Below, piece by piece: positions 47,523 to 60,879 of a DNA stretch of 64,000 nt (position 1 is its first letter; every line of letters begins with the position of its first letter). The stretch spans positions 10,734,975-10,798,974 of the forward strand of contig NC_061068.1 in assembly GCF_021917145.1 (NCBI RefSeq), read 5' to 3'. The notes under the pieces were generated by a model. The model saw nothing but the letters and a program-made list of their open reading frames with translations. It searched no databases and was not told where the DNA came from. The stretch comes from Hypomesus transpacificus. Its lineage: Eukaryota > Chordata > Actinopteri > Osmeriformes > Osmeridae. The translations under genes were made by a program, and so were the position numbers.

Positions 47523-50500
47523 TCAGTTAGTTTCCTTTTCATTGTGACAGTAGCCTACCTCCTTTTCAGACTTCCTGGCCTCCACTAGCGGGTGCCAGTG
47601 AGCAATAGGTTTGCGAGGATAGGCCAGCATCTCGTTCCAGTGATCTCTACCCAGCCCCTCTGCATGACTCCCCACTCGGTTTACACCTATGATCTCATTG
47701 TGACCCACCCTGAGAGAGAAAATGTGAGTAATGAATTAGGACCAAGCAGGTAGTAACATTTCAAGAGCAAATTCAGAAATACACAAATGAAAGTGCAGAC
47801 AATATAAGTGCTGCTTACAGATCATAGTCCATGACGGATATGTGGAGGCAGATTTGGTCCATGTTTTCCGGTGGGATGTCAAAGATGATTGCCTCGTTAT
47901 AGGTGGGGTTAAGGGTGTTCCTCTTGATGGTGGTTTTCTTCTTTTTTAAACGTCTTCCATCACAAACAAGGGATACCTTGACATAGGGGTCTGCAAATAT
48001 AACAGGAAATTCTCACTGGTGTGACACAGCTACATTAGCGGAGCAAATTTAGCTGATAACTATGCAACAACTAAGGCCGCAAAATTAAATAAGCCTATGT
48101 GATGTTTAGGTCTGTCGGGACCCATTTTCAATTTGACCTGAAATACTTAATTCTTCAACCAGACTCATTAGCCTTTGCTCGTTTCCATAAATAACATGTA
48201 AAATACAAGTAATTCATCCAGGGCACATCATGTACATCCACCATGCATTTACATTACATAAGTGGGAGTTAGAAAAGTGTAGAAGAGGAAAAACATTTTA
48301 TTTTTTATTCAAAGGTTTAGTGTATGCTGTCACTCTGTCTTCCTCCTCCCTGTTTGAGCATAGCCCCAAAAACCTGTCTGTCTTCCTCCTCCCTGTTTGA
48401 GCATGGCACCAAAAACCTGTCTGTCTTCCTGCCAGTCTGAATGTCTCCTCCTTTTGTTGCACTCTTAACCTTTTATGGTGTGTAAAACTACAAAATGGCT
48501 TACGGGAACTGCTACAATACATTGCTGAAATTCTTTACAAATATACATGGTAAAAAAGTATGTAAATGCTAATTTGGGGTTTGTTTACAGAAATGCTTCT
48601 GGCTTTCTGGCTTATTGTTTACAGACCCCAACAACATTGGGTGAGTAACACAAATATGAACACTACACAAGGGTTGAGTCATTCCAGTGGACTGTACCTG
48701 AGTATCCAGTGATGTCCATGGCCTTGAGATTTCTACACTTTATAACGGTCATGGTTAGCCTGCCAGCAGTTGGCAGGTAACAGAGAGAGAACATGATCTC
48801 CCCCAAGTCGACACTCTCCTGTGTGATTCAGTCAGCAGAAAACACTGGTCATGAAAGGAAAGAAAGAGCACTACAACTACAACTATAGCTAAAGTACTTT
48901 TGAACTGCAATTATAATGTACAGTTAGTACATTATGCTCGTGATGGTATGTACAATGTGTCTGTGATTAGCCTTTCTGTGTTTGTGTGGGAGATAGCGAT
49001 AATCTGAATCTTCTATTTCTTGCTGATGTCATGTTTGGAACATTTCATCTTAGAATAACATTTTGACTCACAGAGGTGGCGTATTGAATGTCTTTCCAGA
49101 TGGCCGTCTCTCTGGAAAGGTCCGACATCTCAAACAGATTCTCTAGAATCACCTCACCAATCATGTCGTGACGGGAGAAGCGGTCAAAGTCAAAGATGCT
49201 CAAATGGAGTTTCCTGCTGCCCAGCTCCTCATAGGGAACTGAAAACTGGAAGGACTCATCAAATGTGGGGTTGAGAGTTTTGCGGTGGACCCTTGTCTGG
49301 AACTTTCGCTTCCGATCTGGCAGGAGGTAAATCTTGACGTAAGGGTCAGAGCTGCCACAAAAGTCCTTAGCAGGCAAGTCAAAGGCCTTAAGAATGTTGA
49401 CCAAGAGGGCCTCACTCTCATAATCATACTTGAGGGAGAAGTTGATCTTGCCACAAATCTTGCCAGTGTTGTTTTTGGAGGACTCGTCTGCCTCCAGGGG
49501 ACTCTGTTTATAGAGCTCAGGTTGGATGCGACCAAGGCTAGAGGCATGGTCCTCTGTACAGGGGAAGTCATTGCCTCGGTCCAGGCTTGTGACATGGTGC
49601 ATTTGTCTGGGAAGATGCTTTTTAAAGGAGCTATGCCTGGGGGACAGGACAATGACAACATCGGTTGGAAGTCAGTCCAATCAAAGCAAACAATGGATTC
49701 ACAGTTATTTGTCATGTTCTGACTTTCTTTTCAATATTGTCTGAGCATTGTGGGAAGGAGCTTGAGATTCACAATCCTCATTCCCCTTGACTATTTTGCT
49801 GTAATTGTGGTGCATATGACAATACATGACTTGTAACTTGTGACTAAGAGGAAAATCTGCTGAAATATTTGCCACATTCCACAAAATATATTTATGGAAA
49901 TTCTTATCTCTGATCTCCTATCCCTTTTATCTGATGTCTCTTTATTTACCTTGTACAAAAATGTTATTCACATCAACATTGTTGTTAGTGAATCTCATTG
50001 TGTTCAATTAAGTTAAAGGAATGAGACATGCATGGGCATGAACATGGAAACATGACATGCACTCACAGGGGAGGCAAGCACTCCAGACATATCTAAAGTA
50101 TGGAGTTTTTCCTAAAACACTGACCTGTAGATTATGGTGTGGTGAAGATTAAGAGGGATTAGTTGATTTGATCATATCTGTCATGCATTACCCACTGATG
50201 CTGACCTGGTAGAGGAGGCAGGCTCAGTGGTCTGCCTGGCCATGCGTGTACGGCGCAGAAAGTGGTCCTTCATGGACAGCTGCACCTCCGCAGGGATGTC
50301 AGGAGATGTGTGGCTGATCTTCACGGCTGCCTCCAGGAAACTTTCTGGGTCCTTCAGCTTGTCTGAGGCCATGCTGTGTGTGTGTATGAGTGCGTGCGTG
50401 TGCGAGGGAAATGTTCTCTCAAAGTGTCTGTGGGTGGAGGGCCCAGCAAGGGTCAGAGGAGTGGCACTAGAAGAAAGGTCCTTTCTGCGCCAGGGCACCC

Positions 50501-53500
50501 AGCAGAGCTTCCAGGAGGCAAAGGTGATGACCCCCAGCAGAGAAAGGCCGCATGTCACGAACACCAATAGCAGGAGGCTGAAGGAGATGTCTGAAGAGAG
50601 AGAGAGACAATTTAAAGAGAGGGAAATGATAGAGGTTGCCAATGCCACATGACATGTTGCAGTGTGTCACTGGGAAACAGAGATACATGGAGCTTGTGCC
50701 TCCTCCTGGTGGTAATACAAAAATTGTGGGATATTATGTATTATAAGATTATTTACATTTAAAGCTTTTTAATTAAATCTAAATGGGTTGTGGCCACATC
50801 AGTTGGAAAGTACCTGAGGAATAATACATTTCTGTAGGTCCCACATGCTGAGCAGAGGCTGATTTAATTTGCATTAATTACTTTGAGGGATCAGTAAGTT
50901 TAGGATATATGGCAAGATTCAGATAGATCCCACTATTACAAAGTTCAAATTAGTTACATTGCACGAAACATCCATGCAGAAGTATTAAACCTGAGACCTT
51001 CTACTTCATCTTTCCGTTCTCACATTCACTCTTTGCCTCCCCCATCTCTCTTTCTCTCCTTCACACATACACACACGCACAAACACACGCACACAGACAG
51101 GATTTGATCTGTGAGTTGCCAATGTGCTAAATGTAATTATAGTCTTTTATAATAATGTTACCAGGTTGCACTGAAGCAAAGGTGTGCCTTTTCACTGTCT
51201 GTGGTCCTCGTCTAATACAGATACATCTCAAAGTATGAAGACTTTCATTGATTATCATCTGTGTTTGGCTAGACCATCACGTGGACTACATGTTTAGAGA
51301 GCTCATAGGATCAATTACTGTAATTGCAAATGGTTCTGCATAATACATTTGCTTAATGGTGCACCATTATATAATTTGTACACATTGAAGTTGTTCTCAA
51401 TTTCTTAAGCAAATGTTTCCATCCAGGTGTTTCAATCAATCAGCACACAACGGCCCAATAAATACAAACTACAACTATCAATGTACTCTAACATAGTTCA
51501 CTCTCTTTAATATGTCTTGGCCTTTTGTTGATACTATAATTATAGTATATCCCATGCCTCAACAATGCAGTAAGGAAAATATCTCTTTGCATGGTGCATT
51601 ACAAGGTGAACCTGTTATGCACAAATCAGGATGTCTTTCAAGTTGAACAATTGCAACTAAGATATGACAACTGTTGTGCTTGTTTGGTTAAACTCCCAGT
51701 TTCCTGAAACATATATTAACAATTGAGAACAATTGCAACAAAGATATATAGTTGGCAAAAAGTGCATCTCTATTTGTCTCTTTCTCTATTTATAGAAATG
51801 TATATATCAATGGTACCATTAATACTGTAAATTAAGTGTTGCGTTACTCTAGCATGTCAAGAAACTACCATCCTACTATCTTTAAACCATTCCAACTAAT
51901 CAATTATACATGGTCACAGTGTGAATAATACATCAGGCCACAAAGTAAAGCTGTACAATTTAAAAAAGAAATATTGCAGAATTCCGATAAATGGAAGGAC
52001 CAAATGTTCTTGTAACAAATAAGAAAAAAGTACTATTCAAATAGTATTTTGCATCCAAAACTTACTGTTTGAAAAGTACTTCTTTCTCATACATTTTCTC
52101 TAAAGTTGACTGAAGGAAAGTTCCACATACAATAGGTTGTGAAAGCCATCTGCCAGTGTTAATGTGACTGAGCCTGGGCTTCTCACAAGGGACTGCTCTG
52201 GGCCTTTGGGGCGCCGGACCAGGATAAATCTTTAATACGGGAGACATACAGTATATCCCGTCTAGTCAGCACAGTCTGAAGGGAGAATATTAACCTGAGG
52301 TAATCCCTATTCCTAAATATCCTAAAATAGATGTTGGATTTGACCAACCTTCGTAAATGTCCTAATTCAAACATGTTATAAATTATCTTTATGAGTGATT
52401 GACTACTACACATGGCTGTCTTATATATCATACTTTCATGAATAATTTAGAGGCTTTTAGATTTAAAACTATTTCACGTGGTTCCAAATACCCTAAGTAG
52501 AAACCTTCACAAACAATTTGCCCTCTGAGTGTTATGTTAAATGAACTCATAGGTTTAAAAAGTATCCTCTCACTCAAATGTATTATTTATGGAGACTGGA
52601 GGGATGTAAGGCCACATAATCATTATGTGTTTTACACCTTTGACATCAATACCTAATTACCCATGCAAGACCCATGAAGTGGATCAAAAAGATGAACTTG
52701 TGGATTGGTAAAAAGAGAAAACTACCATTCAAGGACTAATGTTATTTTTACAGGGATGGGCAACAAAGTTGACATCATCATGTAATTTAATCTTTTTATT
52801 CACAAAATCGGGTAACGACAGTCCAACTGCATTTACTGTATGGGATCTACTGCCCTTCTGCACAAACTGCAGTGAGACCAGCCTTCAAGAGCTTTTCCTG
52901 TGACCAAAAAATGTAATTGAGACTTGTTTTGTAGCTGAATCAGAGACAGAAACCAAAGCCCTAGGGTTTCCTTCTTGTGAAGAGCCCTTATATACAACTT
53001 GGTCTCTACAGAAAACTTGTGTGTTACCTAAACATATCCAATCCCACCCCTAAAGTAGAGGTCTGAAGCTCCCACTGGAGAGAACAGCCAATGCTCAACA
53101 TTCTGAGCCACTTCTCCAAACTCCCACAGCTTTTCTGGATGATGGAATATGAAAAAGAAACCTAATAATCACTCAAAGCTTTAAGATTTGTTCTATCTCA
53201 TGAATCAATTGGAAGCAAGATGGTTCCACTATAGGTTTATGTAAGTATTACAGAAAACTCACAGTTTATAGACCTCTAGCAATCATCTAGTCCTCTCAGT
53301 CAAGAGGAATGTAACACACAAATGAAATAGTATCCACTAATTGAGTAATCATTGTCTTGCACAATAGGAGGCAACTCACAAAATACTATATCATACATGG
53401 ACATATACTGGATGTCAGTATGATAGGTCTAGCATATATCTCCATTCTAGCTACCCTACCTTACCAGGCTGACATTTACGTTGTGTTACAGTAAAATTGT

Positions 53501-54968
53501 AGACAACATTCTCCCCAGACTTCTGCACTAATGACCCAGTGTGTAGTGTAGAAAAAGACTGTCTGGTTGCAAACTAACCATTAACTTAGGGTTATTGCCA
53601 TGTGTGAATAGCCAGCTGCAAACACAACCCCAGTGTTTCCAGTTTTACCTGTGCACACAAACTAATGTAATACACATCTGTTGTCTTTTACCAGGAACAG
53701 TTTCCAATGCTCTCTCAATTTCCCGAAGTCTGTGATATTATCAATTCTTTGTCTATTCCCAGTAAAGCAATCATGTCTGTAAGAGAGAGAGAGAGAGAGA
53801 GAGAGATTGAGAGAGAGAAAGAGAGAGCGAGAGTGGGAAAGAGGGAGACATAGAGACATGGATTGCACTCCAATCACAACACAAATGGAGTATGGTCGCA
53901 ACTGTAGGGGCTATTGTTGAGGTTTATGTACTTGTTTTTGTAAATGATTTTCAGAAGCTTCACCTATCACAAAAGATATTTGAGAGAATGGGTTGCAATG
54001 AGATTCAAGAGGATTTGTTAAGGTCGACAACTTTGGTTATTTGATGATTGCACAAGGCCAGTTACAACACAAGTTATAGGCTAATACAAGTTTGTATCTG
54101 TGTTCTTGCCCATAGAAAATATATGAAAAGGAAATAAATCAAATGTGCCTGGGCCAGATTCAAAGGCCTTGTTTAACTGTGTGTGCCTGTGTGTGGTGTA
54201 TGTGTTTGTGTGTTTTTGTGTCAATTATTTACTTGAAAGGTAAGCTTTAAAGTTGGACAGAATTTAATTTAATTGTTGGTAAATTTACAACAAAACAAAA
54301 ATACCACTTAGAAAATGCTAATTATGTGGTGCAACAAACATGCTGTGCTGTTGAGCAGCATGGTAATTAATTGTGACTGGGAATCTCACTGCACCATGGA
54401 CACATCATTACCATATTCCCTAACTTTAATACCACCCTGTACAAAATTAGCTTAGTCAGGAGGATCTGGGCAAAGAAAAGGCTCAGTGAGAGCTTAAATA
54501 CAGCTCAGAACATGAATATCCACCAGTATTGTCTTTAACCTTACATAAACAATAATGATCATGCAAGCACACACAACACACAACATGCTAGCCTCAGATA
54601 AAGCAGGGAGAGTGACACCACATGCCACTTTGAGTATCCTGGATGCCTCTTCCTCTGTCTGGATGTAGGTTACATTAGTATGTGTAGGGCTGAAGACAGG
54701 GGAGTGTGAAGGGAAGATAAGAGGGAGAAAGGCCAGACTTGCATGTTTTGATGGACAGAGCAAGTCCTTCTATGGAGAGGCTGCTGAGAGGTAGCCAATG
54801 AAAACAAATAGCTTAGGAAGTATCCCTAAATCTGGACAAAAGACTGTTGTTAAGGAAACAAATGATTCTTTAAGTTATTATGAAAGCTCTGTTAAAGGTA
54901 GCACTGCTTCATGATGAAAACTACATGGAATGAAACCAAACATCCACTCCAGACTCACCGTAAGCCAT
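47523..54968 (-). CDS. syt6: syt6, synaptotagmin 6 (6 coding exons, very short first exon)
   Basis: Exons on the minus strand: 54959-54968, 50206-50590, 49072-49636, 48698-48818, 47819-47990 and 47523-47709; phases fit and give 479 residues. A membrane segment ([21 protein letters not shown]) is followed by WKLCWVPWR, then [21 protein letters not shown] and [21 protein letters not shown]2[55 protein letters not shown]2[73 protein letters not shown]. The calcium-binding aspartates of both C2 domains are visible. Syt6 is a membrane protein that regulates calcium-dependent exocytosis. The first exon (ATGGCTTACG, donor GTGAGT) is inferred from splice signals; it gives almost no luminal tail, unlike human SYT6 with its cysteine-bearing N-terminus, so another promoter may exist. 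The last exon can also be spliced at AAGGAG|GTAGGC. OLFML3-SYT6 are neighbours in human too. Confidence 0.9.
48335..48430. repeat. 43-bp tandem repeat in a syt6 intron
   Basis: CTGTCTTCCTCCTCCCTGTT begins at 48335 and again at 48378, with a partial third copy at 48421. The unit includes TTGAGCATGGCACCAAAAAC. It lies in the intron between two C2B exons. Confidence 0.85.
50591..54958 (-). other. syt6: syt6 intron 1, no further exon recognised
   Basis: The 4.4-kb interval between the predicted first and second coding exons is AT-rich. It contains a purine run (AG)n at about 53781-53832. No additional synaptotagmin exon was recognised, though small alternative first exons would be hard to see. 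Confidence 0.45.
53781..53832. repeat. (AG)n microsatellite, slightly interrupted
   Basis: AG repeats run from 53781 to about 53806, then continue after a short break as GAGAGAGAAAGAGAGAGCGAGAG. Confidence 0.95.
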
Positions 54969-55999
54969 GGAGTTTGTTAAATGGCAGTTGCCAAATAGAA
55001 CATTTAAGAGGTAAGGTTTTTTGAATGCTGCGTCATTATAAATACATCACCATATATACGTATATACCGTATTGATGTTAATGTGAGTCAAGTAACCTCT
55101 TATTGACTGAGGGAATACTGATCCACTTTTAGTGGTCTGCAAGAGCTTTCACATGCGTAAGAATATTCTGTTACAGTTGGTTAATGCACTTTTTCTCCAA
55201 TCATAAATAGGCAAAGAGCTTCCTGCAACCTAAAAGGAAATCTCCAATGAAAACCAAATCACATTACTATACACTGACTATTGTTGAATGAAGCAAATAT
55301 TGATGAAATTATCTAGTTTTAGTTGACACATGCCATGCAGGCCCAGGAGAGCCTGTAAATAATCTCAGGTTGTTATGGTGACAGTTGAAGGGTACATAGA
55401 TGCATTAAACATAACAGAGAGCCTTGCAAAGTATAACGCCTTAAATAGCTATAACACTCATCCTTCGACTTCATTACAATTTGATCTGGATTTAACATGA
55501 AATGTTAATAACTTCATGTTTTTTAACTACTTTAAGTTTACAAAAATCCTTAGCAACTCAAATAAAAGATCTCAGAGGGAGTTTGACAGAACTGAGGTTA
55601 GGAAGGAAATGACCACACCACAACACTTCCCATTTTTAAATGTACATCTGTATACATATACATCTGATGTTCAGTCCCTTGGCCTCTCCTATTCTGGTCC
55701 CTCCCCTTTCTCTTCCCTGTCCAAGCTCTCTATCTAATATCCAGACCTCCCCCAACAGGGGATCTATTCAAGCTCCAGTAGCCCAGCCGTGACCCAAGGA
55801 ACTCATCTGGTACACACACATGCTGCCTGGATGCATCATCCTTCAATTTGTTACAGATATCATGTAATTTCAATTTATTTAATACAACAACGAAATACAT
55901 TTTAGCTGTTGGTGTCATCTTTAAATTCATACTCTGGTGCTGGTTTTCAAATCAACACTTATTTTCACCTTCCTGCCCAGAACCTTTGCTAGCCATTGA

Positions 56000-56004
56000 C
56001 CCCC

Positions 56005-56035
<31 letters not shown>

Positions 56036-56037
56036 AC
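56000..56037. repeat. C run fused to (CA)n microsatellite
   Basis: There are about 22 Cs followed by CA repeats up to 56037. Confidence 0.95.
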
Positions 56038-56317
56038 TCATTTGTTTGCCTTTAACAGTATTAATGAGATCAACAGTACAGCCTTCCTTAAACAAATGTT
56101 GGAATCTATAAACCTACAGCCACAGCTTAACAGCTATTTACAGCCACTATTGGACACAGGGTGACAGGAAAGTCCTGACTTTGGTTGTTCATCAATAAAA
56201 TCATATGGGTTTTCAGAATGAGTTAATGGTCTTGCAAAATATTAAAATACAAATGAAAAGTTAAATAAAACATGAAACATATAGTTGTCACATAGATATT
56301 TGGTCACAAAAAATAGT

Positions 56318-56644
56318 GGTAACACTTTAGATGAGCTCACCAAATTCATGATTTATTAACCAATTTGTTACTCATTAGTTAACTGTTTGTTCACCATTAG
56401 TTATTTGTTGTTCATACAAAATGTATCATTAGTAAAGCATTAGTAAAGCTAAACCCTAACCAAAACTTAAACCCTAAACCTAAACCCTAGCCCTAAACCC
56501 GAACCCTAACTGTGTGAACAAATGCTTTAATAATGATACATTTTGTATAAACAATAAATAACTAATGGTGAACAAACTGTTAACTAATAGGTAACAAATT
56601 GGTTAATAAATTATGAATTTGGTGAGCTCATCTAAAGTGTTACC
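56318..56644. mobile_element. Palindromic non-autonomous DNA element with telomere-like core
   Basis: The 327-bp element begins GGTAACACTTTAGATGAGCTC and ends with its mirror, GAGCTCATCTAAAGTGTTACC. The two arms are complementary over roughly 120 bases. A perfect 8-bp flank AAAATAGT lies at 56310-56317 and 56645-56652. The 8-bp target repeat suggests hAT-type mobilisation, with Mutator-like (8-9 bp) an alternative. The loop at about 56452-56510 is a degenerate CCCTAA array. Confidence 0.88.
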
Positions 56645-57415
56645 AAAATAGTTACGATAACATTAACTACCATGTAACTAACCATTGTTACACTTCATTA
56701 TGGTTTTGCAATTTTATCACACAAGTGAAACTTGGTATGGGGGAGGTTGGGCTTTCCAAGGGAAAATGTTAACATGTGTTAACATTGATCTTGTTTTTGT
56801 AAAACAACATTCAACTGCTGCTTTACAACCTCCATTCACACTTACACCCAGACCCAATACTGTGCCTTCATGCACTTTCAAAATAACCTATACCACTAAC
56901 GGTTAATATTATAATTCATGAGTACCTACAATCTTTTTACTGTGGATATTGCTTTGCAGTTACATGGAAGTGAATGTAATGTGTGAAGTCAGTCAGAGCC
57001 ATGCAAGCTGTAATGCTGTGAATGGAGTTACAATTCAACCATCTCGCTCCAAGTAGTCCATGAGCATAAATGTAGCAATTCCTCAGTGCCTATTCTATGT
57101 GTTGATTTTGTTAAAAGTCACTGTAATATTTGTGCTGCTATATACAGTATGTGTCAATCCCAAGTGTTCACAGGCTTGAAAAGTGTTTTGACTCTCCTGC
57201 AGAATTACACAATGACAAACTATGGGAAAATAGATACAACCTGCTTACTCTGCACCCCTATGAAGACAAAACTGTTAAATAAATCTTCATTGTCTCTGAA
57301 GCAGAACAACATCCGCCTTCCAATATTTCAACAACAGTCAAATATTACATCAACAAACAGCTAATATCATGCACAGTGACAGTGAAGGCACTCACCGATG
57401 TTGAACACTCTTCTC

Positions 57416-57416
57416 T

Positions 57417-57462
<46 letters not shown>
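57416..57462. repeat. (CT)n microsatellite
   Basis: A pyrimidine tract of about 45 bases, with one TTT interruption. Confidence 0.95.
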
Positions 57463-59785
57463 ATTCACTCATATAAGCAATGTTGAAGCTCTGTCTCTCT
57501 TTCTGCTGAGCCCTTTCAGTGGATCCTAACCCTCCCCTGTTTCCATAGCAAATGAGCTTTCAACTGCGCTTGGGACCCTGTTTCTATGGCGCTATGATTG
57601 AGCAAACCCACATGCAGTGCTAGATACTGTACTGCAACCATCCAGGGGCAGGTACTTCAGCCAAGCCTGGAGAGCAGTTACAAGCTCCTTAATGAATAAC
57701 CCTTGCAGCTGATCCATGTGGCTGGTATGACTGCTGAGGCTACCAAGATGTAGATGCTTGTTTACTTTTATATCAGCCCTGTGGCACATGACTCTTTTAT
57801 TCTATCTTTTTTGTAATGCTCAGACTTTTTATCTTCCTTTTATGTCACCATGAGAACCAAACTGACAAAAGAGGAGGGTGATGTGTATGAATTTTAATGA
57901 AATATTCTCATGAATATCAAACAAAACTGTGAATGGATGCATATTACACCAGCACTCAAAAATCCTGGGAGGAGGAAAACCATCAAACAAAAAGCTACTT
58001 TGGGGGCTGGTAAAATAACAATAAACTGATCAGTTGAATACACAATTGTATATAATCTGTATCGTACAGCCAAGTTAACCAATAAGGACAAAGCAGATGT
58101 ATGTCGGGTCTGTGAAGCATGTATCATTGTATTATGTGCTTCGGAGCAGCCTTCACCCTCTGTCTTGTGCTGCCCAAGTAGCACGATGCCATGTGATGTG
58201 CTGCTCTTGCTCCATGTAGTGGAGATGTGACTGTCCCTTGTAGCCTACTTCTACCAAGATTACCATCAGACCGCATTAAAGCGGGGGAAGTGCCCTGTGT
58301 TGGGGGAAGGGAAGCCTCCAAGTCCCATCTCTGCTTTCACAAGAGCAAGTGTGTATTTTGTGGTAGATTTGCACTGTTCACACAAATGGTAAGCCAGCTG
58401 TCAAGTGAGAGTGGTTATTGGGGAGTGGGGTGAGATGGAGGAAAGTAGAAATTGTATGATTCACTGGGGGACAGATTAATTAATGCTGTCAGAAATGTAT
58501 ATTTAAAATCGTCAGCACACATGGCACATGGCAGTCTTCATCTGCAGCTCTTTAATGTATTTGGCAAATATGCCTGCAGAATGATAACTCACGCAATCCT
58601 ATGCTATGCCAGTAAGGCCACTTATTTTCCTTATGCAGTCATCATCTTTGGCTGTTTCTCACATAGAGCCTTGATCTTGCACTGATCAAGAGGTGAGACT
58701 CATGCTGCTGAATGTGACTAATACATTATCTGCTGGCACAAAGTGATGCAATGCACCTTAAGTAGAAGGAATACTTTCAATGAGAAGTAGACAGGATGAA
58801 GGTTGTGCTTCATGCTGAGAAGTAGATTCAACCTGATGTACCCCCCTGAGGGAGTATTGTCTAACAAGGCTTATTTTGATGTAAATCAATGTGTGATTAT
58901 GCATGTACTCAATTTGCGTGCTGATTTTGCGATGTAACAATGTAGAAAATCCTGTGGTAAGATTTTATTTAGCAATTTTCCAATTAGCTTTAAAAGATTC
59001 ACAAGACCAACTTGAAGTTTGATTGAATTAACAAGTTTTTTATAATGGGTTGAACAAACCACCTTTTGGGTCAGGTTGTGTGTTACAACCCATTGACACA
59101 CAAGACACAATGTGACTGCAGTGAAAATTATATCTATGAGATACAGTGTCTCATGAATTCAATGTTGCTCAGCCAAGCCTAGAGTTATCAGTCGTATAAA
59201 AGCAGTTGGTAATAAAGAAGCAAATGATTGGACTCATTAGTCTAAGTTCAGCAGCAACTGTCATGATGTAATATGATTATGGAAGTACAGTGTCTCAGTA
59301 CTGAGAACTACACTGACACAACACACCTCATTAAAGGGAGGAACTCAGTTCACACAGACTCAGAGCTCAAGGGCAGAAAGTTATAATGCAATAAAGGTAA
59401 AACTTTTTTTTTGCGCTAATGTAACACACACAAAAGCAAGGGGAGAAGGCTCAGCTCACAGATTACTGACACAGCACATCTAATGAATACTGATGGATGA
59501 AATCAGATGAGGATGTGTCTTTGAGTGGGCACCAAAGATCCTCCATCGTGTTTTTTGGTTTCCTTTGTAGTGTCAAAAGAGATGTGTCCAAAAACATTGT
59601 TACACAGAAAACATTCAGTGTTTTGAATTCCTGGTGTATTTTCATGTCAGTTGTTCATTTTCCATCCTTCCGTGGGATTTCAAGATGCTACTTTTACTGG
59701 GGGTTGGTTGGCCACTGTGTTGAACACATGGTGTCCCTAAGGACCAGACTTCCTCACGTTATTGTTGGTGACTGTAAATGACAGC

Positions 59786-59826
59786 TTACATTTAGTCATT
59801 TAGCAGTCACTCTTATCCAGAGCTTA
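59786..59826 (-). mobile_element. Short fragment of the tRNA-derived SINE tail
   Basis: TTACATTTAGTCATTTAGCA followed by CACTCTTATCCAGAGCTTA matches the tail region of the SINE at 35977, minus orientation. Only about 40 bases remain. Confidence 0.7.
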
Positions 59827-60879
59827 CCTATTGTTGAATTTGCTATCAGTTATATATCCTGTATTCATTGACAAGCCTAGACACCAAAATTTATCTGACT
59901 CTTGGATGAGGCCGATATCAGAGGTAATGAGAAATTGTTTTCTCAAAGACCTCTTAGCAGCTTCGTCCAAACAAAAGTGTAGCTGGCTGGCCTGATTTAA
60001 GTCCAAGTCTTGGTTATCATCTCATCTTACACCCCACATCAACAAGATCCCCTGGCTACAGCTTGTTGATAAGAACAGCCATTCAGAAAGAGTACTTTTG
60101 GACAAAATTAAATTATGGAAATTGTCTCTAATGGTTGTTTTATAGGAAATAGTAATATGATGAGAAACTCCCCAACAACAAACTCATGGTGCAACACATT
60201 CCTCGGAATCCTACACAAAAGCAGGACAAGTTCATTCTGTTTCTAATGAACAATATTGAATGCAAGAAATAATTTCAAGTCACAATCTATTAAGTTGTAA
60301 ATAATGCAAGATATAAGATATTTGTGCATGAAACACCTTTAGCTGTATGTAATATTATAGCATATGAGTAAAAGGTCTATTCACACAAACTGGGTCATAT
60401 ATTTTCTCTGTGAACAGGCAGACTTCAGAAGAGCAATACAATTGTTACCATCCACTTGTACTCCACAGCGTTGTCAATGTGTAGGGGTCTTGTTAACCTC
60501 TGACTACAGCAGACAAGCACAGAAGAAATTTAACACAATCATCACAATAAAATGTCAGAGCAGCATTTGTCAGGAAGCCTCAGGCTGAAAATTGGATTTC
60601 TGTAATTTGGGTCCAGCCCCATCTTCTTCATATGAACCATCCCTTCCCTTTCCTATCCAGAGCATCACATTGAAGAGGTTCTTTTTGAAGAGAAGAGGAA
60701 GAGGTACAGCTGAAAGCTGAAACTGTAACTAACTGTCCAGAAGTTAACCTCTTTTCGATTGTTCCATTGCTTTCATCTCCAAAAGTTCCAAAGATTTTAA
60801 AAGGCTTATAATTGACAAGAAATTGGAGCAATGTAAAAATAAAGTATTTTATATAATTCCTATCATAGTACTCAATGGG

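Larger units (their letters stand above)
54969..60822. other. Upstream of syt6: about 5.9 kb without a recognised gene
   Basis: It contains a C run joined to (CA)n (56000-56037), the palindromic element at 56318-56644, a (CT)n tract (57416-57462) and a SINE fragment (59786-59826). Just downstream of the (CT)n tract on the minus strand, GTGTTCAACATCG|GTGAGT (near 57395) could be a syt6 5' untranslated exon. No coding family was recognised. Confidence 0.45.

Noticed and set aside
49285-49722. 145-codon plus-strand frame
   Set aside because: It is antisense to the syt6 C2A exon.
56452-56510. True interstitial telomere repeat
   Set aside because: The CCCTAA words are degenerate and short and lie exactly in the loop of a palindromic element.
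57395-57420. Coding first exon for syt6
   Set aside because: The donor is plausible but no in-frame start with a signal-anchor fits. It is at most a 5' untranslated exon.
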